From positions 8,110,373 to 8,174,372 of the forward strand of contig OX291548.1 of the NCBI GenBank assembly GCA_946406115.1: a stretch of DNA of 64,000 nucleotides, in the 5' to 3' direction. The translations under genes and the position numbers were made by a program. How positions within the stretch are numbered: position 1 is the stretch's first letter; every line of letters starts with the position of its first letter. This document shows, piece by piece, positions 22,566-33,622 of the stretch. Origin of the DNA: Apoda limacodes (taxonomy: Eukaryota; Arthropoda; Insecta; Lepidoptera; Limacodidae). A model generated the notes under the pieces. That model had not been told where the DNA came from, did no database searches, and saw only the letters and a list, made by a program, of their open reading frames with translations.

Positions 22566-23222
22566 AACCGCTCAAGTGCGAGTCGGACTCGCGCACTGCG
22601 GGTTTTGTAAGAGGTACTTTTTTCTGTGATGTTACAAAAAAATTACGGTTTTCAGATTTGTTCCTTTATGTGTGCTACATGGCATTGCTTCTTGCCAAAT
22701 TTCATGATTCCAGGTCAACGGGAAGTACCCCATAGGTTTTGATTGTGTCACAATATGCGACGAAAATAATTGATTTAGAAGCTTGATTATTTTACAACTT
22801 TAAGTAACCGTAGACTTTAGTATTTAACATTAATTTCAACTTGATACCTCCACGCGTTTTTAAGTAAAAGGGTCTTATCAGTCTGACAAACTTTTTTTAA
22901 TGTGTTATAACTACAAATTAACAAATTTCGTATTTAAGACCTTGCTCCGTGTGAAATTGTATGATTCTAGGACAATAATAGGTACCCGATTGGTTTTAGT
23001 TTATTTGTGAATGCCAAGATATGCGTTAAAAATTGCTGTATTTCTTCCTTATTTTTTTATTGCTTTGACTTATAACCTAGATTTTTTTACAGCTTCAAGG
23101 GACCGTAGATGTAAGTATTTGTTATTAATTTCAACTTGATACCTTCACTCGTTCCTGAGAAAAAAGGTTTTGACAGACAGACGGACAATAAAGTGATCTT
23201 ATAAGGAATCCTTTGTCCATTT
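22566..23222 (+). repeat. 'AAGTGCGAGTCGGACTCGCG' repeat with CAGACGGAC end
   Basis: It starts with AAGTGCGAGTCGGACTCGCG followed by a GGGTTTTG-type segment. It contains text like CTTGCCAAATTTCATGATTC and CAACTTGATACCT (twice), and ends near GACAGACAGACGGACAATAA. I know this order from many lepidopteran sequences as an abundant dispersed element. Two related internal segments (around 22680-22870 and 22940-23160) suggest a duplicated or tandem copy. Related pieces occur at 31805, 44785 and 48957. Confidence 0.6.
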
Positions 23223-23328
23223 AAAAAAATATACAGTTGGCAAGTACTATTTACTTAAAAAAAATACAATTAATAAAATATGATAAACACCTTAAGTTAA
23301 AAATAAATATTTTATAACAGCTTAAATT

Positions 23329-23511
23329 TTATTGATAAATCCTTTTATCATGTGCAGAGTACTTTATGAGTTCGGTATTCGTATCTAAATTCCATGTGTA
23401 CTTCAAATGATATTGAAGCGTTAAAGACTGTTGGATCGCGTTGGAGTTTGCTGTGAAGTTGGCGTCTATCACCTCAAGAACAAGCTTTCCAAATCCTTCT
23501 ATTAACATCAC
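23329..23511 (-). CDS. Coding-like 3' segment, unidentified
   Basis: On the minus strand about 58 codons run open to a TAA directly overlapped by AATAAA (TCAATAAAATTT), as at a gene's 3' end. The text includes GFGKLVLEVIDANF and TLQYHLKYTWNLDTN, and its codon mix is unlike the surrounding A+T-rich noise. A second frame upstream (AIEDMKEGNFNLIFRDVN) is open just before it, so a frameshift may split one coding region. I do not recognise the product. It lies inside the inverted-repeat-bounded region 22203-23999, so it could be a remnant of that element's gene. Confidence 0.25.
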   Translation of the reverse strand: MMLIEGFGKLVLEVIDANFTANSNAIQQSLTLQYHLKYTWNLDTNTELIKYSAHDKRIYQ

Positions 23512-23999
23512 GGAAAATTAAATTAAAATTACCTTCTTTCATATCTTCTATTGCTAATCTTAGTAAACCTTTTCTAAAAATTTAATTTTTGTTTCAGTTT
23601 AAATTGTAACGGTTTAGTATGTATTTTATACAAAAATCATTTCCATGAACTGCTTAAATAAAAAGGCATATTTACATGCTGTACTTTTTTTTAAAATAAT
23701 ACAAATATTACTGTATTGCCTACATCTATGCCTAAAAAATGTTTTTTAGATTGATTTCGATTTTACAGTTAATGTTTCGTATAACATCGATTGGTATTAG
23801 TAAAGTTAACGCACTCAAAATTTAATTAGCTTCATAGACGATTTTTCTGGTAATTTTCACTAAACCACTCAAATTTTTTATATGTACTGACCGCTAATCT
23901 AAAGACTTTTGACTGTAGGCTTTAGTCAAAAGTAGTTTTCATCGTTGAATACAGTTAAAAGTACTTTTGACCAGTTAAGAGCTTTGACTGTAACATATA

Positions 24000-24493
24000 C
24001 ACAGTGACAAACCTACCCGTTCCAAAAATAACAAAAACATGTCCACATTTGTATATTAGATTGCAAGAACGACACTTGAACCTTTGCCAATGACGGCGAA
24101 GGAGCTGTGAATGAATACGACAAGTAGCGAGGCACGTCATTAGTTAACCGGATTGGCTTTGATTTATTGGCTTGTATCTCAAAGTGTGTTCGCTACTAAT
24201 CCTGTAATATAATTACATTGAGCGCGAATAACTAATTGTGTCAAGTGTGATTGTGGACAATCGCTATTTATTTACTAATTTATTACAAGTATGCGCAAAG
24301 TCATCAGGTGCTTTGGTTAGTCAAACGTAAAAAGGAAACAAACAGACTTGTAAATTTAACTGTAGGTAATTATGTTATTTTCTTCATCTTTTTTGCTTTG
24401 TGCTGCAAACAACAATTATAATTAACAAGTGACGCAGTTGAGCGCTATTATTTCAATTTTTTTTGGCAAGATTTTTTCGATTTACTTTCTTTA
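24000..24493. other. A+T-rich background
   Basis: No gene or repeat is recognised. The minus-strand frame at 23955-24140 partly overlaps the terminal repeat and has no motif. Confidence 0.4.
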
Positions 24494-24720
24494 GTCCTAC
24501 TAATATTATAAATGTGCAAGTATGTCTGAATGGATGTTTTTTATATTGAATTGATGAAACTTGGTATACATATAGATTGGGTCCTGGAATAGAATAAAGG
24601 CCGAAAAATGTAATATTTCCCACGCGAATTACTATAACAGAGTTAAACGAACTATAGAGCAAACTTTATTAGTATAATTAAGGAGTTCCACGCCGACAAT
24701 CGAATTTAGGGAGGGCGGAG
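24494..24720 (+). mobile_element. RTE-type LINE tail fragment
   Basis: It starts CCTACTAATATTATAAATG, passes AACTTGGTATACATATAG and GGTCCTGGAATAGAATAAAGG, and ends near CCCACGCGAATTACTATA and ACGCCGACAATCG. This order is the signature of the non-coding ends of RTE-type LINEs and their SINE partners in moths (from memory). It is non-coding and truncated. Confidence 0.6.
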
Positions 24721-25651
24721 TCGCTGGCAAAGTCTAGTTAGGTATATTGTAGAAGGTTTTTTGCATATAAAGGATAACAATATATACAACACTTTAAAAG
24801 ACTAAAAAGGTCGCTATCACGTGTAATTTTTTTTTTTATTTATTAATTTACTTCTCATATTCTGCCATGCTGCTGAGCAATTTGTCATCAGGAAGTGTAC
24901 AGTAACAACATTTTTCTTATTTTGAATTTATAAAAAAATAAGCATTATGAAATAAGAGAATAATTCATTCAAAGCCATGTTCTTGTCACATCTCGCCGGT
25001 CAAGCGCGCACCAAAACGGCAGCGACTGTAGAGACACTACTGTACTGTGTAGAGACAAATTGGGCACTGGACCAATTTAGATTTATATTATTTGTTAAGA
25101 TAACATAAAAAATATGTTTTGTTAAGTCCGGTAACAACGCCGAACGATCATCATCGCTAGAAATTCATACCAGACTAATTTATAAGTAGGATCACCTTAA
25201 AATTACAAATAAATATCATAATCATAGTTTAAACAATACATGTTGTATTATAAATTTTATATTAGTATTTATTAGAGTATTAAAATGACTTAATATTAAA
25301 ATCCGTTAATTCTACTATACGTTTTGTTTCCAATATTTCGGCACAATATCGAAAACATAGAGAAAAGCTTCATTAAACGTTATTTTAAAAGAGTTAATGA
25401 TTAATTAATATAAAACCTGTTGATCACAAAAACGCAAAGCAATAAGTTAAATACCAAATGAGTTATAAATAATAAAATTACTAATCCAGAACCGCTCTTA
25501 TAGGGTTTAATTAAATCCGGAATACGAGAATGTGTCCCGGATAATTTACTGCAATAATTTACGACAACGAGTCCCGGAAAAAAGAAAACACAAATACGGC
25601 ATAATGTGGAGTTTGTGTTAACCGGGAGTCGTAGGAAATGTGTGGTTATGA
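24721..25651. other. A+T-rich background
   Basis: No gene is recognised. A short G+C-richer segment at 24995-25075 and repeated TCCCGG words at 25535-25580 have no assignment. CCAATATTTCGGCACAATAT at 25331-25350 resembles the repeat at 38497. Confidence 0.4.
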
Positions 25652-25713
25652 GGTTATACTGGCGTGTAATAAATAACTACAATAAACTTGAGTTACTCCC
25701 CTATATTGTCTTC
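25652..25713 (+). repeat. 'GGTTATACTGGCG' repeat, copy 1
   Basis: GGTTATACTGGCGTGTAATA is followed by AATAAACTTGAGTTACTCCC and CTATATTGTC. The same order, diverged, is at 27222-27279. This is a short dispersed repeat of unknown class. Confidence 0.55.
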
Positions 25714-26110
25714 GTTTGTTTTATGACACATCCAATTTTTGTACTTTGTTAACTCCATGTCATTTGATGTGATTTAATCGTATAAGTTACCTAAATACGA
25801 GAACTATACCTATATTGAAATATGTATAGTGTTTTGCACGTCCATTTCCTTACGTATTTATCACATGTCCACACTATCACGGTAAAATGGTTAACCTACG
25901 TTATTATAACATTATCGCATACTAAATATAAAGCGTCTTCATATATTGGCCATGTATTTTACTTTCCTATATTATTGGAATTCCATAGACTATTAAATCC
26001 TGATGTGTTGTTCAAAATATAAAAGTGTCCAATGAGTTTATACCGAAATTTAACAAATAAATAATCAAAATAGAAGAAATTAACTGATTGACTAGTTTAA
26101 AAAAAATATG
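25714..26110. other. A+T-rich background
   Basis: Nothing recognisable. The 66-codon frame at 25822-26022 has no motif. Confidence 0.4.
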
Positions 26111-26360
26111 TTTTTTTTGTTATACCACTAAGATGGCAAACAAGCTTACGGTCCTCCTGATGGTGAGCGGTCACCGTTGCCTATGGACGCTTGCAACACC
26201 TGGGGTATCACTCGCGCGTTGCCGACCTTTCAGAAATCTAATAACTTATTTTTTAAGAACCCCATACTGTAGTCGTTGGAGTAAACCTTAGCACGGAGCT
26301 CATTCCACAGCCCAAGCGTTCGCGGGAGGAAGTTTTTTGAAACCGCACTATATTCTGTTT
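26111..26360 (-). mobile_element. Jockey/CR1-like LINE 3' end (copy D)
   Basis: This is the reverse complement of the copy B family: poly(A) as TTTTTTTT at 26111-26118, 3' UTR with GGCAAACAAGCTTACGG and GAGCGGTCACCG, then coding-end text up to the 'LWNELR'-like codons near 26320. It is 5'-truncated near 26360. Sense frames through it are shadows. Confidence 0.8.
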
Positions 26361-26930
26361 TACATATTAATATGCTGGCTGAGTAGCATTCTTTAATTTT
26401 TGTTCCTAAAAATAAAATATAATTCTACAATATTATTACCAATCATATCATAAAGATATAATTTATATTTATTTATTTTAACTTACTTTAGAAACATGTG
26501 TACATCGGCGAGCGGAAAAGCATAGCAATAGGCATTCTATACCAGTCAACCGTACTCAAAGCTGAAAATTGTCGACGGTGCAGCGAGAAAAAAAACGCAT
26601 AAATGTGAAAAATTATACATAAATTAAATATAGTATTCTTACATACAAAAAATATAAAAAGATCTACAACAAAATATTTCTATACTATATTAATCTTCAC
26701 GACTACATACATACTTATTACCTTCATTGTGGTCACGCGGGATAAACTAAGTAAAATCCCTAGTATCTCTTGCACCATGCTATGCGAATTGAAGTATAGA
26801 AGTATTAACTTGCCCTAGTAAGAAATGTATTGGATATTGCGAAGAGTTATTATGTATGAGGGTGTATTTATGTATAATAGTATGTATTTACAAAAACAAA
26901 GTAACATATATGTATTTGTAATCGTTGTCT
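26361..26930. other. A+T-rich background
   Basis: Nothing recognisable apart from ordinary A+T-rich sequence. Confidence 0.4.
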
Positions 26931-27000
26931 GGTATCCATTACACAAGCTTTGCTTACATTGGGGCTAAAAAAAATAATAATTAATTAATTAATTTATTAT
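26931..27000 (+). repeat. 'GGTATCC..ACACAAGC' LINE tail with TTAA/TTTA run
   Basis: GGTATCCATTACACAAGC followed by TTGCTTACATTGGGGC leads to a simple TTAA-rich run. The same order occurs at 54605-54712 with a TATT run. It is a known kind of lepidopteran LINE 3' end (recognition from memory). Confidence 0.55.
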
Positions 27001-27019
27001 TTCATTTCGTTTTATAACG

Positions 27020-27185
27020 AACTAGCTGACCTGCCTGACCTATTGTATATCCGTTTCTGACATCCCCCATCGCATTACTTGCCCACGCTATTGCCTCGTT
27101 TTTGCTTGGGGTTCTTTCTGACTTTTTTTCTTTTTGCTTGGCTTCAAAGGGTAGAATGATATTAAATAGCCTATAACCTTCCTCA
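27020..27185 (+). mobile_element. RTE-type LINE tail fragment
   Basis: AACTAGCTGACCTGCCTGAC, a CTCGTTTTTGCTTGGGGTTC segment and ATAGCCTATAACCTTCCTC are the landmark words of RTE-type LINE tails in moths. It is non-coding and diverged. Confidence 0.55.
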
Positions 27186-27221
27186 AGAATTTGGGTACTT
27201 TACTAAAATAATAAAGTGTCC

Positions 27222-27279
27222 GGTTATACTGGCGAGTCACAATAAAAACTTCAATCACTCCTCTATATATATATTGTCG
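27222..27279 (+). repeat. 'GGTTATACTGGCG' repeat, copy 2
   Basis: It parallels 25652-25713: GGTTATACTGGCGAGTCACA, then AATAAAAACTTCAATCACTC, then a TATA run before ATTGTCG. Confidence 0.5.
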
Positions 27280-27401
27280 TAAATATATATTTTATTTAGC
27301 GAAACATTTTTTCATTTTTAACTTGTTTAAAAATCAATTCTGATTGCTATAATTGAGACATTATTGCATAAATAAAACTTGCATACTAGATAAAATTTAA
27401 A

Positions 27402-27977
27402 AAATTTGGAAAATCCAAAAGTGCACGCCTCATAGAGGTCATTCACATTTAAAAAAAAAAAAAGTTTTTTTCAAATAAAATAACAAATAAGGTGAGGAAA
27501 AAATATACTATAAAATAAAAATAAAATATATATATATATATATATAGATATACAGTATACAGTGGTATATTAGTTTTTTATAAATTATATTTAAACGACA
27601 GTACTTAGAACGCTAATATTAACTAGGAATCAGCACAGTGTAAAACTTTATATATTAAAAACAAAAGTATTCCGGTAAGATGAATTTTTCGACCAATTTC
27701 TCTGCCACATACATGGTCACATAAACACAGACTCACGGACGTCCAAGAATGATTAGTTTTAATGTTATTATTTATTATATTAAACAAATTAATTGTTTAT
27801 AAAATGTACCATATGTGCTAGACAGATTATTTAACTTCATATTAGTGCACTCATATTATCCTGTAAGTGTTATATTAAAAAAAAAAAAAAACGTCATTTA
27901 AGTTTCGAAAGACTGGGTTTTTTGACATGTCGAGAGTAGAGCACTACCTCACCGCTCCGCTTATGAGGCGTGCAATA
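27402..27977 (-). mobile_element. 570-bp repeat family, copy 2
   Basis: It runs from AAATTTGGAAAATCCAAAAG, then GTGCACGCCTCATAGAGG, to CCGCTTATGAGGCGTGCAAT. It is the reverse orientation of copy 1 and very similar to copy 3 (35054-35618), including ACGACAGTACTTAGAACGC and GGTAAGATGAATTTTTCGAC. The (TA)n tract at 27529-27546 is longer than in copy 3. It is non-coding. Confidence 0.78.
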
Positions 27978-28379
27978 GGTTGAAGCAAATCTTAACCCTA
28001 ATCAATATCAAAAACTGACTGCTACCGGATACATCTCGACAAACAAAAACTAAAACTCCAAGTGCAAATGCACGCATAAGTTAAAACCGGACGGTTCGTA
28101 AATCAAACGAATCGCACGCATGCCTGCCGCAATGATTCATGTGCGCATGCGTTTATTAAGATCACTTCTCATGCATGTGATCACGCGTCCGATTGGGTAC
28201 AACCAGCATGTGCAGTGTGCTATTTCTGATACAACAAATTTTAAACAAATGGCCAATCAGTTACTTGTATACTGCTCTGCATTCCGCACTTTCATAATTA
28301 AGTCATTGTACATTGGGCAACCCTTAGTTATTGGTTACTTGTACTACTTCTGGAGGTGTCTGATGTAGCTTAGTATCTG
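27978..28379. other. Unassigned, partly CpG-rich
   Basis: 28085-28200 is rich in GCATGC and CACGCATG words (for example GTGCGCATGCG). An 82-codon frame (28120-28368) has no recognised domain. Confidence 0.35.
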
Positions 28380-28760
28380 TCTTATGGTGTTTGGGTTATT
28401 GAAGAGCTTTGTCCGTCTGTGTGCAATCGCTTTTGCAATTGAAGATCACTCCTCGGGTTCCATACAGCCTCTACATAGGGGACTGTCGGTATTTTTTTTA
28501 CACATTTGCTCAAAAAATGCCTTCGTGAAGCTTTATATACTGTTCGAAAGTCCAAAATTACGCACCATACAACGGAACGTGCGGTAAAATAGGTACTCCC
28601 ACATGACCACCTGTTCCTTTACGGTTTTTTTTTTTAATCTCGATCGAACCTTCTTGGAAGCACTTTCGATCTATATGTTTGACCCACTTTAGTACTAAAA
28701 GAAAAATATACCTAAGATGTAGTTCTTTACGCCTCATTCTGTTCAACATAATACATGTGA
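28380..28760. other. Unresolved coding-like block
   Basis: This is less A+T-rich than the background. On the minus strand a 63-codon frame (28558-28749) reads basic text such as KWVKHIDRKCFQEGSIEI and NRKGTGGH, and a plus-strand frame (28384-28587) overlaps in part. It might be a decayed transposon gene. No family is assigned. Confidence 0.2.
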
Positions 28761-29999
28761 AATTAAAAATGTCAGTCAGTCAGTTATGCATCCAAAGTAA
28801 CAAGTTTCACTGAATTTCAATAATTGTTCAAAATTGTTTATTTGCTATTAAAAACAGTCGAATGAAAAAGTTTACGTAATTACCTATGAATTATTCTGTT
28901 TTCTCGCAAATGTTATGACATTCGTGGTATTTACTCCTGCGAAATTGGTATTTATAAACTATTTACAATGGTAAGATTAATAACTACTTTGATTGTTCAA
29001 AAAGTGATAGGTATATTACGTATTTTACACTACTCATGCTCTGAAAGAACCTTCATGCATAGTCAAAAACAGGACTGAAAGTACGTGTTTGCAGAGATTA
29101 TTACTTTCTTGCCCGTTTAGAGGGAAGAAAGTAAATCCAAAAAAAGCATTTTCTATTTAATAGCTGACGAAACAATTAAATAGCTTCTCTGGTACAGTGC
29201 CATCTGTGATTACAAAAGCGAACCAATTAAAAAGAAAAAATAACTCACTATTTATAAACAACAGAAAACATAACCATAGCTTGTAATTATTCGGAACAGC
29301 GCCATCTATGTTTATAAAAGTGAATTAATATTTGTTAAGTAAATTAAAACTTTAATAAATTATATTTTATTATCCTCGCATTTGTAGTGTAAAGCACTAT
29401 GTATCACTTGGGATGAAAGACGATTCCCACCTCGTGTGTAAAGGCTCAAACTACACCCTCGTCGGTAATCTGTCACATTCACCCCTTGGTGAACAATGTA
29501 CTATTTTGCGTGCGGGAAATTGCTGCTCACGCACTAGTGCTTACTACTTTACCAAATAAAATAAAAAAAACTGTCAAAATTATTTATTAGGTTTTTTGCT
29601 ACTTTGGTTAAAAACAGTCGTTCAATGCACACATTATATTATAAGCAGTGCTAAGCAAAATACATACTATACTGCAATAAAAATATAAATTACAAAAAAC
29701 TTTTTTGCTTGTATTTTATATATGCAATACAAAATACTATTAAGGCGTGTATTTGAAATACAAAATACAGTATTTTAACCATTTTTAAATGAAATACAAA
29801 ATACATCGAGAGCCTTTGATCTGAGATTATATTTACTATTTTAGTTGAAAATTGTATAATAGTATTTATAAGTAATATTATTTTTATTATACCTATGTAT
29901 TATTTAAAGTAGGTATATAAGTAATTACTATATATTAGAATGAGTATATATTAATGTTTACATTAATTATATATTTATTTAGAAATATCATTGCACATG
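28761..29999. other. A+T-rich background with an AAATACAAAATAC cluster
   Basis: No gene is seen. At 29655-29815 the words AAAATACA and AAATACAAAATAC recur five or more times, after GCAGTGCTAAGCAAAATAC near 29645. This is a motif cluster I associate with hAT-type element ends, but no paired end is seen. GCGCCATCTATG near 29303 is an ordinary insect repeat word. Confidence 0.4.
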
Positions 30000-30165
30000 T
30001 TTTACCCGCTCACTTTGTACAGCTCTCACTTTCTTGGGTCAGCTGTTAGAGATCTAAATTAGAGATAAGCTTGACCCATGTACATTGTTATTTTTCTATT
30101 GTCTATATTGTAAGTGTCCTATAATTGTGTATATGAAATAAATAAATTTAATTAAAAAAGAATAA
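30000..30165 (+). mobile_element. LINE 3'-UTR-like sequence
   Basis: GTCAGCTGTTAGAGATCTAA, AGATAAGCTTGACCCATGTA, TTGTCTATATTGTAAGTGTC and AATAAATAAATTTA appear in this order, ending in an A-rich tail. I recognise it as a 3' end of a lepidopteran Jockey-type LINE; a host 3' UTR is the alternative. Confidence 0.45.
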
Positions 30166-31079
30166 TAAGCAAGTAATTGTAAGGTTCTGTCTCGTAGCGA
30201 AATTTAAAAAATTAAAGAAAAAATGCAAACACTTGTTTCTGTGAGAACTCTTTATCGGGAAAAATCACATATCTCTCTTTCTTTTTTTAGCTATAACCGT
30301 ACTAAAAATTTTACTATATGGGTGCTCCGGTATAAAAATGGGTAAAAAATGCGAAAAAAATGTTCATGTGTTCACAATCGGGATAAAAAGTAGCCCATAA
30401 ACTATCTTTTAAAAAAAATCTCCTCGATGCCTAGCTCTCATGCTGAGTTATGTAAGGGCAAACCAACAAACGTACAAACACACTTTCGCATTTATAAAAA
30501 TAGTATGGATTCTTTAAATCACACTACCTTATTCCAACCCTGGTTATTACTTATCACAGTGAATCATAAATTAAAATTTACTTTAAGTTGTTCTAAATTA
30601 TTGTGGCGCGTGCGTTTAAAAACTCTCACTCGGTCGCAACTTAGCAAGTCTAAGCTTACGGCAACTCCTTCAGAAATCTGATTAAAGTAAGAAAGGTGAC
30701 AATATATTTAGCTATAGTTCGTAAATAATTAATATAATGATAATTCGGTTATAGAACTTTACGGGATGAAAACATAGGCTATGTTATGCGACGTTAAGCA
30801 ATAACAATAACGAAGGCCTATGCGACGTTTAACAATAACAAACAGACTTTCACATACCTATATTTATTAGTCTAAATTTGGATTGGATATGTCAAAAATA
30901 ATATTTTATTTCAAAAATGACCGCCAACTGCCAAAACCTAAAAAGAGTGAACAAGAATTTACTGCAGACGCGTTGCTCAAACGGCATCTTAGTAAATCAG
31001 TGCAAATGTTAATATACACATAATATCTGTGACAAATTCACAGAATCAGTTTGTCTGTTAAGTACAAAAATTTAGGAGA
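30166..31079. other. Background with a degenerate 'GGTTCTGTCTCGTAGCG' fragment
   Basis: 30181-30330 has words (AAGGTTCTGTCTCGTAGCG, AGCTATAACCGTACT) resembling the dispersed repeat at 48957. The rest is A+T-rich. The 84-codon frame at 30427-30681 has no motif. Confidence 0.35.
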
Positions 31080-31394
31080 GCTTTATTTTAACTTCGTGCT
31101 TTCGTATATTTTTAACAAAAAGAGACTTGTTTTTAGGCCAGAGCTTTATTTTAACCTCGTGCTTTCGTATATTTTTAACAAAAAGAGACTTGTTTTTAGG
31201 CCAGTGCTTTATTTTAACTTCGTGCTTTCGTATATTTTTAACAAAAAGAGACTTGTTTTTAGGCCAGAGCTTTATTTTAACCTCGTGCTTTCGTATATTT
31301 TTAACAAAAAGAGACTTGTTTTTAGGCCAGTGCTTTATTCTAACTTCGTGCTTTCGTATATTTTTAAAAAAAGAGACTTGTTTTTAGTCCAGCG
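31080..31394 (+). repeat. 63-bp minisatellite, five units, dimeric order
   Basis: Units begin at 31080, 31143, 31206, 31269 and 31332 (GCTTTATTTTAAC...). At the 14th base they alternate T, C, T, C, T, and at the last base A, T, A, T, C. The real repeat is therefore a 126-bp dimer amplified about twice, plus a last unit missing one base and carrying an extra change (TATTCTAAC). Because 63 is divisible by three and the unit lacks stops in two frames, long open frames (31051-31449, 31127-31387) appear. I treat these as by-products, not genes. Confidence 0.95.
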
Positions 31395-31804
31395 CGGTTT
31401 TGTCTACGAGTACCAGGCGCAAAAAAATCTGCACGGCATTTGTTACTAATACTTGTTTTGTGTTGTTTTATTTATTTTTATCCGCTCAAGTGTGTTAAAA
31501 AATATCGTATGGAACATATGAGCACTAAGCAATTTTAATATTTTCAAGTGAGCTACACTAGTAAATATTATAATTTAGATACTATTGAACATATTTTTGA
31601 AATAAATAAATAAAAAATTCAGCGACTGACCGCTGCCTGCGTGTTGGACACCCTTCCTAAAGGGTCTAGTTTTTTTAATTTTTTTTTTAAGTTATTTATA
31701 TTAGTCGTAAGTTTTATTTGAATAAACATTGTTATAAATAATTATTTATTTATTTTTATTTAATTAAGGTAATTTTCAACTATTTTTTTTTGTCCATTGT
31801 TAAA
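31395..31804. other. A+T-rich background
   Basis: Nothing recognisable. Low-complexity ATTTATTT runs lie at 31740-31765. Confidence 0.4.
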
Positions 31805-32035
31805 TATTACAAACCGGCCAAGTGCGAGTTGTAGTCGCGCACCCACCGTTCTGTACCTACCACCATTTACATAATTTACAAACACAAGAAGAAACAAAAA
31901 GTATGCCACTAAACGGTGACCCATACAATTTTTGGCCAAGCTCGATGTTGCTTTACTTTAAATATCGTTTTCAACAAACAATCTGTTACTGTTTCTCTAT
32001 TTTATTTGACACTTAAGAGTTCTCATGTTTAAATT
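31805..32035 (+). repeat. 'CCGGCCAAGTGCGAGT' element, copy 1
   Basis: CGGCCAAGTGCGAGTTGTAG and TCGCGCACCCACCGTTCTGT start the copy. It continues with AATTTACAAACACAAG, AATATCGTTTTCAACAAACA and GTTACTGTTTCTCT. A second copy in opposite orientation lies at 44785-45030 with the same order. The short frames inside are shadows. Confidence 0.65.
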
Positions 32036-33190
32036 TTTTACATATTATTTTTTTTACGATAAAGCAAAAACAACTTCAATGTGTTTCTTGTCTGGAGTTC
32101 CCCAATAATTTTAACTCTTTATTATTTGTTAAATAATCCCCCATTATATCACATATTCTGTTAAAATTTCAGGCTTCTATCTATATCTGTCTAAAGGATA
32201 GAGCCCTAAAGACGTGAAAAATAAAGTAAACAACCAAACTGCAAACATATTTTATTTAGAACAACAGTTTCTAACACGTTTGATTATTAATTATTTAATG
32301 AGTCTGGAATAATCAGGCAGCCCCACCTAGTCGCCAACCAAATACTGTTTATGCTATAGATACTTGATTGTTATTATTAATATTATTGCATTTATAGTAA
32401 CAATAAATGCAATAATCTTCGAAAAAACTCTTTGAAAATAATGCAGAGATGAAACAATTACCTAAATATGGATTGTGAATAATTCTCGAGTACTTGTATA
32501 ACTGCCTTTACTAAACATTTAAATTTACTTTTTTCTATCAGGTATTGCGTTTTTATTCTTTCGTCCCACCCAAGGAAGTCCATATTGTAAAGCACATCGT
32601 GTAATCAACAATTGGTAAGAAAATATCTACTTACAAAAAAGTAAATAAATAGGTAAAATTGTACCAAAAGTACCATGCCAAAAGCAATGCAAGCTTAGCT
32701 TCTATTATGTAAAATTCAACAAATTTCATTATTTAAAATACTTGTAGGTTACTTATCTTTCAACGAATTTAAGACATTAATAAAAACGCTGCCAGTTTTA
32801 TTTTAAAGCAACAAAATGTAATAAAAAAAAATTCAAACATTGTTGAAACATTTTTTTCGATATAAAAGTAAATAGGAAAAAAACCAACATTATTATGCGA
32901 TTGCCAAAATAAACCATGAACTTTAGCAACAATAAATATAGGTATATATAATAGTTTGGGAAACTTTTTTAGCGAATTTTATAATTACTTCAGTTACCTA
33001 CAAATAAATAAAGACGATTATAATATTTGTCTCATGTGACATAAATGACAAAAACGAAACATTTTCGTATTTGTATTTATTGTTAAAAATAAGTACGTAA
33101 TCATACATACCCATAAAATACTAATTTGTTTTTGCCTTTTCTGTAGTCGGATTAAAACAACAATATACCTATACATAATGGGGATTCAAC
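32036..33190. other. A+T-rich background
   Basis: No gene, RNA or repeat with definable ends is seen. It would be intron 1 of the hypothetical minus-strand gene starting near 33.5 kb. Confidence 0.4.
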
Positions 33191-33194
33191 TTAC

Positions 33195-33345
33195 CTTTCA
33201 CACATTAAAATTCAGCCTTCACTCATTAACTCACAACCTGTGAACTACTATTAGGATTTTAAAGAAGAAAATTCAATTCAATTTGTACACAAATGTCAAA
33301 CGTCAAAGTCAGCTGTTGAATAATATCAACGCGCAGGTTCATTCA
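33195..33345 (-). other. Candidate 5' non-coding exon with strong donor
   Basis: On the minus strand the sequence ...GTGTGAAAG is followed by GTAAGTTGAATCC at 33194 downward, a near-perfect splice donor. Upstream it reads through TGTCAAA/GACGTTTGACA-type text often seen near insect promoters (from memory), toward a CpG-rich patch at 33455-33560. The exon start is not determined. If real, it would splice toward lower coordinates; the candidate coding exon at 1093-1256 is on the same strand. This is inference from one splice site. Confidence 0.25.
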
Positions 33346-33454
33346 ACTCCTAAGAATAAACTCTTTTAGTGACATAAGAACAAATATCTACTTTAGTATT
33401 TGGAGCGTATTCACAATAATATTATTAACGGTGCCGGCATAATTTGTTTCTTAT

Positions 33455-33560
33455 TTTCGAAGGTCAGTCGAAGGCTTGCGTGCCTCCGCCTAACTCCACG
33501 TCGCTTGGCAGACTGCCGCCCGCCCTACTTGAGAATCGCGTAGTAGGCACTGAGCGCACA
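33455..33560. promoter_or_regulatory. CpG-richer patch, possible promoter
   Basis: CTTGCGTGCCTCCGCC and GACTGCCGCCCGCCC mark an abrupt rise in G+C next to the possible 5' exon (33195-33345). No TATA box or clear initiator is seen. It may be a promoter or a decayed insert. Confidence 0.22.
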
Positions 33561-33622
33561 TTTTTGCGACACTAAAAAATTTATTCAGTATTTCAGGTTC
33601 TGTCTTGTGACTTCAAAAAATA

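Larger units (their letters stand above)
22203..23999. mobile_element. 1.8-kb region bounded by 46-bp inverted repeats
   Basis: TATATGTAACAGTC...GGTCAAAAGTACTTTTGAC (22203-22248) matches the reverse complement of 23954-23999, TATATGTTACAGTC...GGTCAAAAGTACTTTTAAC, over about 46 bases with roughly eight differences. Such a pair fits the ends of a non-autonomous DNA transposon. The left end contains a perfect 18-bp palindrome, GTCAAAAGTACTTTTGAC (22231-22248). The interior holds another repeat (22566-23222) and a coding-like piece (23329-23511). The superfamily is unknown. Confidence 0.5.

Noticed and set aside
31051..31449. 132-codon repetitive protein
   Set aside because: It is produced by a 63-bp minisatellite whose unit happens to lack stops in two frames; there is no promoter, motif or conservation signal visible.
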